This document shows, in pieces, positions 27,444 through 35,599 of a DNA stretch of 64,000 nt. The stretch is from Zobellia nedashkovskayae. GTDB taxonomy: Bacteria; Bacteroidota; Bacteroidia; Flavobacteriales; Flavobacteriaceae. Each line of letters starts with the position of its first letter. The first letter of the stretch is position 1. The stretch covers positions 2,306,685 through 2,370,684 of the forward strand of contig NZ_JADDXR010000002.1 of the NCBI RefSeq assembly GCF_015330125.1, given 5' to 3'. The notes under the pieces are model-generated. The model worked only from the letters and a program-made list of their open reading frames with translations, did no database searches and was not told the origin of the DNA. A program made the position numbers and the translations under genes.

Positions 27444-28814
27444 CTAGCCTTTTCCGATTACAATTTTTAGCTTCTCGCTATTCTCTTGTATATTTTTGGC
27501 CGTTTTGGCACTTACACCTGTTTGCCATAAATAAACACGCTTAAGGCTGCTTATTTTTTCTATATCGGGTAGGCAGGCATCAGTTACTTTGGTACCATAT
27601 AAATTAAGTGCTTCTAAATGCTTCAATTTGGATAAATGAGCCACTCCTTTATCCGATATTTCTGTTTTTTCTAATTGTAGACGGGTAAGATTAGAAAACT
27701 GTGAAACACTAGAAAGCCATTCATCTGTAACATTACTATTGGCAAGAGATAGCCATGTAATATATTCTTTTATTTTTTCAAGTTCAGATAGTTTTTCTTT
27801 GGTCAGATCGGAGCCAGAGTATTTGATGTCTAATAATGAGTTTTCAGGACCCAATGTTTTAACTTCAAAACCTTGTTGCACCAGACTTGATAGTTGGGTG
27901 CTGTCCAATTTTTGAAGTTGTACTGTTTCGTACCAGGCTTTGGGATTGGTGTCTAAACCATAGCGCCTAAGTAAAACGGGTTTTATATTTTCCGTTATTT
28001 TTAAGCTGGTAAGTGCCCCTTCAAAAAGAGCACCTTGTTCAATCCACCATTCCACAGTTTTAATCTCATCGTAGGTGAGGGCATTGTTGGTGGGGGGCAT
28101 GAATTTAATATTCTTTGGTGGGAGCGTAATCCTTCTGAACAGCTCACTTTCTTCCGTACTTCCTGCTACAATAACATTTTCACTATCACCGCCCATTCGT
28201 AAAGAATCCAGATGGCTCATATTAAGTCCGCCTCTTTTGATTTCATCATTATGACAACCAACGCATTTAGCCTCAAAAATTGGTGCTACCAAATTGGCAT
28301 ACACCAGAACGGAATCAGGGTTAGCAAACTTTGGAAGAGCGTCTTTGTTTTCCGTGCTGCCTAATAGTTTTTGAATGGGAGCAGGAGCATATTCCGTTAA
28401 ATAAGTTTCACCGTGTGTCAAATTCCCACCCTTGTGGCCTTCAATAAACAACATAGCTAATAAGAGGATGTTAAAGCCGTGCTGTAGTTTAATGGGGAAA
28501 GCCTTTGGTTTACTTTTTAAATACCACCCTATGAATGCAACGACAACAAGGGCTATGCCAAGCCATCTATGTGAAAATAGATACTCTTCTTCGTAGAGGC
28601 CTGTTTCGCCCAAGAACCAACCTGTAACAGCAGCTCCCGCGGCACACAATGCTCCTAATAACCAGGCTATAGGAATTAATTTGCTTTTAACCTTGGTTTT
28701 TTTGAGGCTTTCGTACCATTCTAATGCAATGGCTAGAAAGAGAAAGCCAATGGGCATGTGTACAAAGAGGGGATGAAAACGACCTATAAATGTTGTGAAT
28801 TCTAGTGCAATCAT
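27444..28814 (-). CDS. DUF2231 membrane domain fused to a planctomycete-type cytochrome c and leucine-rich repeats
   Basis: 456 residues. Residues about 1-135 hold four membrane helices of a DUF2231-like domain (HPLFVHMPIGFLFLAIALEW). Residues about 165-260 are a planctomycete-type cytochrome c domain with CVGCH at 184-188 and the following pattern GGLNMSHLDSLRMGG, PPKNIKFMPPT, IKTVEWWIEQGA. The C-terminal about 100 residues form short leucine-rich repeats (LTRLQLEKTEISDKGVAHLSKL; LEALNLYGTKVTD). The heme domain should face the periplasm. The role is unknown; it is not next to other respiratory genes. Confidence 0.82.
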   Translation of the reverse strand: MIALEFTTFIGRFHPLFVHMPIGFLFLAIALEWYESLKKTKVKSKLIPIAWLLGALCAAGAAVTGWFLGETGLYEEEYLFSHRWLGIALVVVAFIGWYLKSKPKAFPIKLQHGFNILLLAMLFIEGHKGGNLTHGETYLTEYAPAPIQKLLGSTENKDALPKFANPDSVLVYANLVAPIFEAKCVGCHNDEIKRGGLNMSHLDSLRMGGDSENVIVAGSTEESELFRRITLPPKNIKFMPPTNNALTYDEIKTVEWWIEQGALFEGALTSLKITENIKPVLLRRYGLDTNPKAWYETVQLQKLDSTQLSSLVQQGFEVKTLGPENSLLDIKYSGSDLTKEKLSELEKIKEYITWLSLANSNVTDEWLSSVSQFSNLTRLQLEKTEISDKGVAHLSKLKHLEALNLYGTKVTDACLPDIEKISSLKRVYLWQTGVSAKTAKNIQENSEKLKIVIGKG

Positions 28815-29238
28815 ATTTGTTAGTTCTAATCTTACTATTTCAGTTGGTAATAGATTGATTTCAATTAATCTTTTTCTTTGTTTAAGAGCGGGTGGTAGAA
28901 GCTATACAGTTAACTTTTATGCAATTGTTTAGTAATCTATTTATGAAACTTAGTAAATCTAATGCGATTAGTGCAAAATACATATTCCTGATGTTAGCAA
29001 TAGGGTAACAAATGGTCAAAATATGCAATGTTCAGTTTTTGTGCATCTAATAAATTATTTAATTGGTAGATTATTTTTGGAATAAACTATTAGTGTTACT
29101 GTGAATAAAATAGTTTTAGAAAATTTCTTTAGGTTTGATTAAGTTGATAAGCCATTGACCATAAGTGCTGAAAGATTAGGAAGTGGGTTGAAGGCATGAA
29201 GTCATTCAATTAATGTTTTCTTAATCCGAAATTAATTT
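28815..29238. other. Intergenic region, no gene seen
   Basis: About 420 bp of AT-rich DNA lie upstream of the DUF2231 gene and the tRNA-Val(GAC) promoter. No open frame with coding character, no clear promoter for the - strand gene and no strong inverted repeat were found. Confidence 0.55.
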
Positions 29239-29246
29239 TACCTTTG
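29239..29246 (+). promoter_or_regulatory. -7 box of tRNA-Val(GAC)
   Basis: TACCTTTG matches TAnnTTTG and lies 13 nt before the tRNA. No -33 TTTG was seen. Confidence 0.5.
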
Positions 29247-29259
29247 GCCTTCTATTTAA

Positions 29260-29334
29260 GGGTCATTAGCTCAGTTGGTTTAGAGCGCTGCCTTGACAGG
29301 GCAGAGGTCACTGGTTCGAATCCAGTATGTCCCA
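29260..29334 (+). tRNA. tRNA-Val (anticodon GAC)
   Basis: A cloverleaf with D arm GCTC/GAGC, anticodon arm CTGCC/GGCAG closing TTGACAG (anticodon GAC), and T arm ACTGG/CCAGT with TTCGAAT. The acceptor strand GGGTCAT faces ATGTCCC, which leaves a T-T mismatch at pair 4-69. CCA is not encoded (the end reads ACAT). It is probably functional, but the mismatch is unusual. Confidence 0.88.
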
Positions 29335-29527
29335 CATAAGTTCACTTTCTTACAAATTTCCAAGATTCGCATTTTGTCTTCGCGAATAGTATAGTTATAT
29401 GTTTTAGTATGGTTACAAGTGTAAAACCTTTTCTTTTTTGAGGAATAAATAAATATTTACACTTTTTTTAGTGACTTTTTAACTTAAGTAGTTTCCTACT
29501 AGGTATATAACCCGTTAATTACTAACT

Positions 29528-29704
29528 GTGTTTAATCCATTTATTCTACTTTTAATTATTAGTTTGATCATCTTCTTGGTCATAGTGTTATTTGTAATAC
29601 CTTCTGTATTAACATCTAAAAAATATATCAAGGAAGGTAAAAGTTCTTCACGATCACGAAGAAAGGTTAAATTGAGAAAAAATGTAAAAGAACGATTAGA
29701 TTAG
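29528..29704 (+). CDS. Small single-pass membrane protein, unknown function
   Basis: A 58-codon frame starting with GTG and ending with TAG. The predicted product begins VFNPFILLLIISLIIFLVIVL, giving one strong membrane helix over residues about 4-28, followed by a very basic tail (SRSRRKVKLRKN). That layout resembles real small membrane proteins, and the frame is uninterrupted in AT-rich DNA where stops are frequent. No ribosome-binding sequence stands out, which is normal in Bacteroidota. The function is unknown. A second small membrane protein follows at 29883. Confidence 0.45.
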   Translation: MFNPFILLLIISLIIFLVIVLFVIPSVLTSKKYIKEGKSSSRSRRKVKLRKNVKERLD

Positions 29705-29882
29705 TATCTGTCTGTTCCAATGGTATTTTTTATGGCCTTTTCAGTTTTATCTAGCTTCAATAGTAGTCCTTACTTTTGATTGATTTTCTAAATTTTATCT
29801 ATCGTATTTGTAGAAGTATATTATTTGATGTGACTTTTTAATAAATGTTGGGTCTAAATATATACACTAACTAAATTACTAT

Positions 29883-30179
29883 ATGATGAATGATCTTGTT
29901 TTTGTTTTTTTCAGTATAAGTATTGCCATATTCCTATTGGGTATGGTAGTAATGTTACCAAATATCCTTTTTTCACCAAATGCTGTGACTAAAGATATAA
30001 AGCCAATAGGTTTTGCGGATGATTCTGTGATCAATGAGGCAAAATCCTTGGGTCTTGCGGATGAGGCTGCGGCCAAGGAAAGAAAAGCTTTAAGTCTTGA
30101 GAATGAAAAGGCGCGGCAAAAAAGAATGCAAAAGATAGAAAAAACCTATCGCAGAAGACATGAAAAATTGAATGTTTAA
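29883..30179 (+). CDS. Small membrane-anchored protein with charged C-terminal helix
   Basis: 98 residues. One N-terminal membrane helix (about 5-27, FVFFSISIAIFLLGMVVML) is followed by a linker and a long charged helical tail (ADEAAAKERKALSLENEKAR; KRMQKIEKTYRRRHEK). Two ATGs are adjacent at 29883 and 29886. The composition argues for a real gene, but I recognise no family. It lies 260 bp before the sigma factor on the same strand, with a weak hairpin (30226-30239) and T run between them. Function unknown. Confidence 0.6.
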   Translation: MMNDLVFVFFSISIAIFLLGMVVMLPNILFSPNAVTKDIKPIGFADDSVINEAKSLGLADEAAAKERKALSLENEKARQKRMQKIEKTYRRRHEKLNV

Positions 30180-30225
30180 TTTTTATTTCAAATTAAGAGT
30201 CGGTTTTTAATATCTATTTAATGTT

Positions 30226-30243
30226 AAGGCAAATGCCTTTTTT
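30226..30243 (+). terminator. Weak terminator after the small membrane protein
   Basis: AAGGC pairs with GCCTT around a 4-nt loop, and six T follow. The stem is short, so confidence is limited. Confidence 0.5.
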
Positions 30244-30342
30244 AGACGTTCTTTGAAATATGTAGCAAACATGTATTTGTATCAATAAGAAGTCTCGCCA
30301 ATTACTTTTCAATTTTGAGGGTAATTCTTGATGGTATATTTT

Positions 30343-30350
30343 TACCTTTG
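30343..30350 (+). promoter_or_regulatory. -7 box for the sigma-factor operon
   Basis: TACCTTTG matches TAnnTTTG and lies about 90 nt before the sigma-factor start. A possible -33 TTG at 30315-30317 has a long 25-bp spacing. Confidence 0.45.
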
Positions 30351-30440
30351 CATGTCGTTGATAAGTCTGTTAAGATTCATGAAAAGATTTTTTATCTATT
30401 TATGGACCGCAATTAAGTAACAAGCAACCTATACCAAATA

Positions 30441-31013
30441 TTGGAAACAGAAGTAGTACCGGAGTCAATGTCGGATGAAGAGCTCGTGCGAAAAATAGCC
30501 AGGCATAATAATGCCATGCTGTTTGCCGTGCTTTACGATAGGTATGCTCAAAGGGTATATAATAAATGTTACAGTTTTTCCAATTCACAAGCAGAAGCTC
30601 AAGATCTGACGCAAGATGTTTTTTTGATGCTTTTTGTAAAACTGTCAAGTTTTAAGGGAAAATCAAAATTCTCTACCTGGGTATACGCATTCACCTATAA
30701 TTTTTGTGTGAATTATGTAAACAGGAATAAACAGAGGTTAATGAGCGATAAGTCGGATTCTATTTCCGAATCCACAAAGCCTATGGCAGTTGTGGATGAC
30801 GATGCGGAAATAGCGAATATGCGTTCGGAAAAACTTAAAAAAGCCTTGGAATTAATTGATCCCGAGGACAAAAAAATATTGCTTTTAAAATATCAAGACG
30901 ATATATCGATAAAAGAACTGACCTCAATTTTAGATGTTGGTGAAAGTGCCGTAAAAATGCGGCTGAAACGAGCTAAGTCACGTATAGTGGAAGCTTATAA
31001 TAAAATACCATAA
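30441..31013 (+). CDS. ECF-type RNA polymerase sigma factor
   Basis: 190 residues if the TTG at 30441 is used; an ATG at 30468 would give 181. Region 2 is clear: FAVLYDRYAQRVYNKCYSF, SQAEAQDLTQDVFLMLF and FSTWVYAFTYNFCVNYVNR. Region 4 is the helix-turn-helix LIDPEDKKILLLKYQDD with LTSILDVGESAVKMRLKRAKSRI. It directs RNA polymerase to a specific promoter set. Five bases separate it from a 61-residue protein, followed by an mscS gene, so the three may form a membrane-stress unit. No classic anti-sigma factor with a membrane helix is adjacent. Confidence 0.9.
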   Translation: METEVVPESMSDEELVRKIARHNNAMLFAVLYDRYAQRVYNKCYSFSNSQAEAQDLTQDVFLMLFVKLSSFKGKSKFSTWVYAFTYNFCVNYVNRNKQRLMSDKSDSISESTKPMAVVDDDAEIANMRSEKLKKALELIDPEDKKILLLKYQDDISIKELTSILDVGESAVKMRLKRAKSRIVEAYNKIP

Positions 31014-31018
31014 CGTCT

Positions 31019-31204
31019 ATGGAAAAGAAAAACCCATTTAAGGAAATGGAAGACTCGCTACATGAGGTTCCTCCCCATTTGAAAAAGAAGGTTATGGATG
31101 ATATAGCTTCGGCTAAACTTGTTATGGACATGGCCAACCTGTTCACATGTAACTATAAGTCTGCAATAGAAGATATATTCAAAACTAACCCCGACATTAT
31201 TTAA
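31019..31204 (+). CDS. Small protein following the sigma factor
   Basis: 61 residues, acidic and helical, with no membrane segment or signal: MEKKNPFKEMEDSLHEVPP, then LKKKVMDDIASAKLVMDMANLF. The start lies 5 bp after the sigma-factor stop, so translation is very likely coupled. It could modulate the sigma factor, as small cytoplasmic partners do elsewhere, but no anti-sigma motif (such as HxxxCxxC) is present. One Cys (FTCNYK) is the only notable residue. The function is unknown. Confidence 0.75.
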   Translation: MEKKNPFKEMEDSLHEVPPHLKKKVMDDIASAKLVMDMANLFTCNYKSAIEDIFKTNPDII

Positions 31205-31224
31205 CGCGTAACATCTAAGAGAAC

Positions 31225-32049
31225 ATGGATAAAGTTTCAGAGTGGCAAGATTTAGCTTTTAATACCTTAACCTCAATCATAAGTGATATAGCTTCTGCAT
31301 TGCCTAATATTATAGGTGCAATAGTGATTTTGCTAATTGGTTGGGCCATTAGTAAGATAGTGCGTTTTGTTTTGAAGAAGGTATTTAAAATTGCACAACT
31401 AAGTAAGCTTTCGGATAAAATCAATGAAGCTAAGTTGTTTGGCGATAGTAATGTTAAGATTGATATTGAAAAAGTTTTACTGCAATTTGTAAAGTACATT
31501 CTTTTATTGGTCTTCATAATCGTTGCTGCAGATATTGTAGAGTTGACCATCATATCGCAGGAGATTGCTAACCTATTACGTTACTTGCCTATTTTGCTTA
31601 GCGCTATGGTCATTCTAATGATCGGATTGTATGCTGCTAAACTTATAAAATCTGCCTTAAAAAGTGTCTTTGACTCTATGGGTTTTGGAGGGGGTAAGCT
31701 CGTTAGTAGTATAGTTTTTTACATCATTATAATTTTCGTGACAATTACCGCACTAAACCAAGCGGGTATAGATACTTCTATGTTCACTAGTAATTTTACC
31801 CTTATCCTAGGGGCATTCTTATTAGCCTTTGCTTTAGGACTAGGTCTTGGGTCTAGAAATGTGGTAGAGAGTTTGTTGAAGACTTTTTATGCAAGAAAAA
31901 ATTATGCCGTTGGCGATAAAGTTAAGTTTGTTGATATAGAGGGCACTATTGAAGCAATAGATAATATAAGTGTAACTTTAAATACAAAAGAAGGTAAGCT
32001 AATTGTTCCTATAAAGGAAATTGTAGAAAACAGAGTTAAGTTAGGATAG
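31225..32049 (+). CDS. MscS-family mechanosensitive channel
   Basis: 274 residues. Membrane helices near 22-45, 90-115, 130-150 and 163-185 precede a conserved pore helix rich in Gly and Ala (LGAFLLAFALGLGLGSRNVVESLL). The beta domain follows (YAVGDKVKFVDIEGTIEAI; NTKEGKLIVPIKEIVENRV). It releases solutes when membrane tension rises. It ends the sigma-small protein unit (20-bp gap), with its own terminator at 32073-32105. Confidence 0.9.
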   Translation: MDKVSEWQDLAFNTLTSIISDIASALPNIIGAIVILLIGWAISKIVRFVLKKVFKIAQLSKLSDKINEAKLFGDSNVKIDIEKVLLQFVKYILLLVFIIVAADIVELTIISQEIANLLRYLPILLSAMVILMIGLYAAKLIKSALKSVFDSMGFGGGKLVSSIVFYIIIIFVTITALNQAGIDTSMFTSNFTLILGAFLLAFALGLGLGSRNVVESLLKTFYARKNYAVGDKVKFVDIEGTIEAIDNISVTLNTKEGKLIVPIKEIVENRVKLG

Positions 32050-32072
32050 TATTTTAAATAAATAGATAGTTG

Positions 32073-32105
32073 GGGCGGTGCTTTAGGGAGTGCCGCCCTT
32101 TCTTG
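32073..32105 (+). terminator. Terminator after the mscS gene
   Basis: GGGCGGTGC (32073-32081) pairs with GTGCCGCCC (32090-32098), two G-T pairs included, and a T-rich run follows. It lies between the convergent mscS and murF genes. Confidence 0.8.
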
Positions 32106-32115
32106 TTTAAGACAA

Positions 32116-33393
32116 TTAGATAATATCTAAAATTCGTTCTAGAGCCATACCTCGCGATCCCTTTATAAGTATAAGACTTTCTGAATTTAGCTGATTGTCA
32201 TTGAGGAAATTTTTAAGCTCTTCAAACGAATTGTATTTCTTAAGATTTGTGTCAACACGGTTAAAGTTTTCGCCCACTAGTACTACCTCATCAAATTTTA
32301 GCTTTGTAGCTAAATTAGCTATGTTCTGGTGTTCTATAGGAGCAATACTTCCTAATTCGAACATATCTCCCAGAAATGCAATTTTGTGATTTCCTTCCAT
32401 TTGGGAAAAGTTTTCAAGAGCGGCTTTCATGCTTGTGGGGTTGGCATTATAAGCATCAAGTATAATCTGGTGTTTGTTACGCCTAATAATCTGTGAACGG
32501 TTATTGGTAGGGGAGTAGCTTTCTATGGCTTCCTTAATTTTATCTATAGGAACATTAAAATATTTACCCATAAGAATAGCTGCGGCACAGTTTGTAAAGT
32601 TGTAGCTACCTATCAATTGCGATTCTATGTCATTATCTTCAAAACCTACTTTTACAAAAGGGTTTGCCCCTAAAAACTCTATTTTATAGAAATCTTTTTT
32701 ATCAGTACTAAAGCCGTATTTTTTAATGTACCCTCCCAGCTTTTGAAGTTGGATAGGGTCGTCTGCATTCATGAAAATATGCTTATCGTTTTTAATGAGA
32801 AAATCATAGAGTTCACTCTTGCCTTTAATAACGCCTTCCTCACTTCCAAAACCTTCAATGTGGGCTTTTCCAAAATTTGTAATGTATCCAAAATCTGGTT
32901 GCGCTAAACTGCATAGAAACTCAATTTCCTTTTGATGGTTAGCACCCATTTCCACAATAGCAATTTCGGTGTCTTCTTTTATAGAGAGTAGGGTGAGGGG
33001 GACGCCAATATGATTGTTGAGGTTGCCTTTCGTGGCAACGGTTCGGTACTTTTTTGATAGTACCGCGTTAATTAGTTCCTTGGTAGTGGTTTTGCCGTTG
33101 CTTCCGGTTAATCCAATGACTTTAGCATTGGAATGATTTCTGTGGAAGAAAGCCAGCTCTTGAAGTGCCTTCAATACATCATCAACTAAAATATGTTTAT
33201 CAGACTCTGCATATTCTTTTTCATCAATAACGGCATATGCGGCGCCATTTTTTAATGCTACGGATGCATATTTGTTTCCATTAAAGTTTTCTCCCTTTAA
33301 GGCAAAGAAAATACTATTCTCTTTTATTTTTCTAGTATCAGTACATATTTCAGGGAACTGTAAAAAGATACTATGCAATTGCGCTGTTTTCAT
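32116..33393 (-). CDS. murF: UDP-MurNAc-tripeptide--D-Ala-D-Ala ligase
   Basis: 425 residues from MKTAQLHSIFLQFPEI. A frame beginning 10 codons earlier starts inside the gldJ terminator and is rejected. The N-terminal substrate domain has TDTRKIKENSIFFALKGENFNG; the ATP loop is IGLTGSNGKTTTKELI; the central domain has EMGANHQKEIEFL and NFGKAHIEGFGS; the C-terminal domain has ILDAYNANPTSMKAAL and FLGDMFELG. It adds the D-Ala-D-Ala dipeptide in peptidoglycan precursor synthesis. It follows gldJ on the same strand, with an intrinsic terminator between them. Confidence 0.95.
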   Translation of the reverse strand: MKTAQLHSIFLQFPEICTDTRKIKENSIFFALKGENFNGNKYASVALKNGAAYAVIDEKEYAESDKHILVDDVLKALQELAFFHRNHSNAKVIGLTGSNGKTTTKELINAVLSKKYRTVATKGNLNNHIGVPLTLLSIKEDTEIAIVEMGANHQKEIEFLCSLAQPDFGYITNFGKAHIEGFGSEEGVIKGKSELYDFLIKNDKHIFMNADDPIQLQKLGGYIKKYGFSTDKKDFYKIEFLGANPFVKVGFEDNDIESQLIGSYNFTNCAAAILMGKYFNVPIDKIKEAIESYSPTNNRSQIIRRNKHQIILDAYNANPTSMKAALENFSQMEGNHKIAFLGDMFELGSIAPIEHQNIANLATKLKFDEVVLVGENFNRVDTNLKKYNSFEELKNFLNDNQLNSESLILIKGSRGMALERILDII

Positions 33394-33403
33394 AAAGTAA
33401 AAG

Positions 33404-33439
33404 TATAAAAAAAGTCCCGGCATAATGTACCGGGACTTT
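33404..33439 (-). terminator. Terminator between gldJ and murF
   Basis: A perfect 10-bp stem (33411-33420 with 33430-33439) with a 9-nt loop is followed on the - strand by seven T. It ends the gldJ transcript before murF, although read-through may still supply murF. Confidence 0.88.
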
Positions 33440-33463
33440 CTAGAAAATTATATTTTTAAGAGC

Positions 33464-35134
33464 TTATCTTACTTTTTTGCCTCTTGGTGTTTTGTTTTTA
33501 GTTTTAGACTTAGAACCAACTCTAGACATTGCACATCTGAAACCAACATAGTCGGTAGCCATATATTGTGGCATATATCTTCTTTGTGCTGGATCTAACC
33601 AATATGCTCTATCTCTCCATGAACCACCTTTGTAAACCCTTACTTCATCATTTATTAAGGTTGATCTGTTGTTTGAGTGGTCATACTGGCGTATTAATTT
33701 CCCAGCTGAATCACGTTCAACACTGTGCTTTGGTGAGTTGTACATTTTTTTGCTGTCCTCTTGCTCCTCATCATCATCGCTAAATTGATCAAAGAATCTA
33801 GACGAACCTGCATCACCATCACGGTAACCTCTGTTGTCACTTGAAGAGAAGTTTGTTCTTAAATACGTTTCTTCTTCATCAACAGGTACCATTTTAATTT
33901 CTCCAGGAAGATTCATGGCAACTATTTTACCGTTTGGTAGGGTATCATACATTACAGAATCTCTAAGAATGTTTACCTTTCCATCTTCGCCAATTGCAGT
34001 TTTCATATAAATGTTACCACGGTAGTAGTTGAAATCACTTACTTCATCATCTACTATAGGTCTGTAAACATCAGCAACCCATTCAGCAACGTTACCGGCC
34101 ATATCATAAAGACCAAGATCATTAGGCTTGTAAGACATTACTTGAGCAGTAATATCGGCACCATCATCAGACCATCCAGCAATTCCGCCGTAATCTCCTT
34201 TACCTTGCTTAAAGTTTGCTAACTGATCACCTCTACCTACACGTTGTCCGTTTCTGGTGTAATCACCATCCCATGGATATTTTTTTCTACCTCTATAATT
34301 GTTATATTCACGAGTACCTTGGTTTGCTTGTGCGGCATATTCCCATTCAGTCTCTGTAGGTAGTCTGTATTCTGGCATAATTACACCGCTACTTCTTTTT
34401 GCAAATGTATTTACGCTGTCTTTTTTTGCTTTACCCTGTAAAGAATCTATTTGACCATTATAAACAGATTCAGGTCTATTAAGGTAAGCTTGCGTACTGA
34501 AAGTACCTTGAACGTCACCTTGGGCAGCTTTGTACTTTGCATCTTCTGCTAAATAACCTTCTCTCTCTAGCATAACTTCGTTTACACGGTCTGTACGCCA
34601 TTCGGCAAATTGCGTTGCTTGAACCCAGTTAATACCAACCACAGGATATTCTGCGTAAGCAGGATGTCTTAAATAGTTGTTGGTCATGGTTTCGTTGAAC
34701 CCTAAACGGTTTCTCCATACCAATGTATCTGGCAAAGCACCTTTGTAAATATTTGTATATTTTGGGTCTTCTGGAGGGTAAACACTCTTTAAATAATCAA
34801 GGTACTCTAAGTACATAACGTTAGTTACCTCAGTCTCGTCCATGTAAAAGGACTGAACATGTTGCGATGTTGGAGTGTTGTTCCAATCGTGCATAACATC
34901 ATCTTGTACTTTACCTTTGGTGAAAGTACCACCTTCAACAAATACAAGACCTGGAGCAGTTTCTTGTTCTTTAAAATCCGTATTGTATTGAAAACCACCT
35001 TCTTTGGCATTTATTTTCCAACCTGTGGCTCTCGACACATCTTTGGAAGAACCGGATTTCTTACAGCTGGTAACTGTAAAACCTCCTGCTAGTACTGCAC
35101 AAGAAAGTACAACTTTGATAAACTGTTTTTTCAT
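33464..35134 (-). CDS. gldJ: Gliding motility lipoprotein GldJ
   Basis: 556 residues. A lipoprotein signal gives Cys24 (FTVTSCKKSG). The rest is a sulfatase-modifying-factor (FGE-like) fold: FVEGGTFTKGKVQDD, FYMDETEVTNVMYLEYLDYL, PVVGINWVQATQFAEWR, RLPTETEWEYAAQ, MAGNVAEWVADVYRP and a C-terminal GGSWRDRAYWLD with GFRCAMS. GldJ is needed for gliding and for type IX secretion in flavobacteria, as a component on the periplasmic face of the outer membrane linked to the motility track. The murF neighbour matches the order in related genomes. porV is divergent 465 bp away, without the porU gene usually expected there. Confidence 0.93.
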   Translation of the reverse strand: MKKQFIKVVLSCAVLAGGFTVTSCKKSGSSKDVSRATGWKINAKEGGFQYNTDFKEQETAPGLVFVEGGTFTKGKVQDDVMHDWNNTPTSQHVQSFYMDETEVTNVMYLEYLDYLKSVYPPEDPKYTNIYKGALPDTLVWRNRLGFNETMTNNYLRHPAYAEYPVVGINWVQATQFAEWRTDRVNEVMLEREGYLAEDAKYKAAQGDVQGTFSTQAYLNRPESVYNGQIDSLQGKAKKDSVNTFAKRSSGVIMPEYRLPTETEWEYAAQANQGTREYNNYRGRKKYPWDGDYTRNGQRVGRGDQLANFKQGKGDYGGIAGWSDDGADITAQVMSYKPNDLGLYDMAGNVAEWVADVYRPIVDDEVSDFNYYRGNIYMKTAIGEDGKVNILRDSVMYDTLPNGKIVAMNLPGEIKMVPVDEEETYLRTNFSSSDNRGYRDGDAGSSRFFDQFSDDDEEQEDSKKMYNSPKHSVERDSAGKLIRQYDHSNNRSTLINDEVRVYKGGSWRDRAYWLDPAQRRYMPQYMATDYVGFRCAMSRVGSKSKTKNKTPRGKKVR

Positions 35135-35599
35135 AATTAGGACTTGAGTTCAAATAGTACCACTGCTAAAATGGTAGCGCAGTTGGTTATTTTATTTTGA
35201 TTAATTTTTAGTATCACTTTCGGCATATAAAACGATGTTTTGCACATAATATTTTATTTGCCAAAAATTATTTTGTCAAACAGGAGCTATTGTGTTTTTA
35301 AATAACCTAAGCCGCCTTAAAAATCATAACGGTACAAATAGCTTTATAGTATGGGCACATGTATTTCTTTTGCTTAAAAAAATGTGTGCCGAACCTAATA
35401 TTTTTTTAGGAATGCGAAATTACAAAAGATGTACGTACTTTGTACACCGATTTTAATTTGAAACGAAAATTTAAAAATATTGTATTTCTTATGCAAGATA
35501 TTCCTTAAATGGCCGTTTACATGTAATACATCTAATATTTTTTTAGATGGTAGCACTATATTGTAATATTTGACCGACTAAATTTAGCTCTATTAAAAA
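35135..35599. other. Divergent gldJ-porV intergenic region
   Basis: 465 bp of AT-rich DNA contain the promoters of both genes. A near match to the -7 box (TAATATTTG, one extra base) lies about 30 nt before porV. No frame longer than a few codons, and no trace of a C25-peptidase (porU) coding sequence, was seen on either strand. Confidence 0.55.

Noticed and set aside
27222..29334. tRNA-associated integration site
   Set aside because: No integrase, no repeated tRNA 3' end and no foreign-looking genes next to either tRNA.
30400..30648. 82-codon - strand frame
   Set aside because: It is antisense to the sigma-factor gene and its promoter; the sigma-factor frame has clear family motifs.
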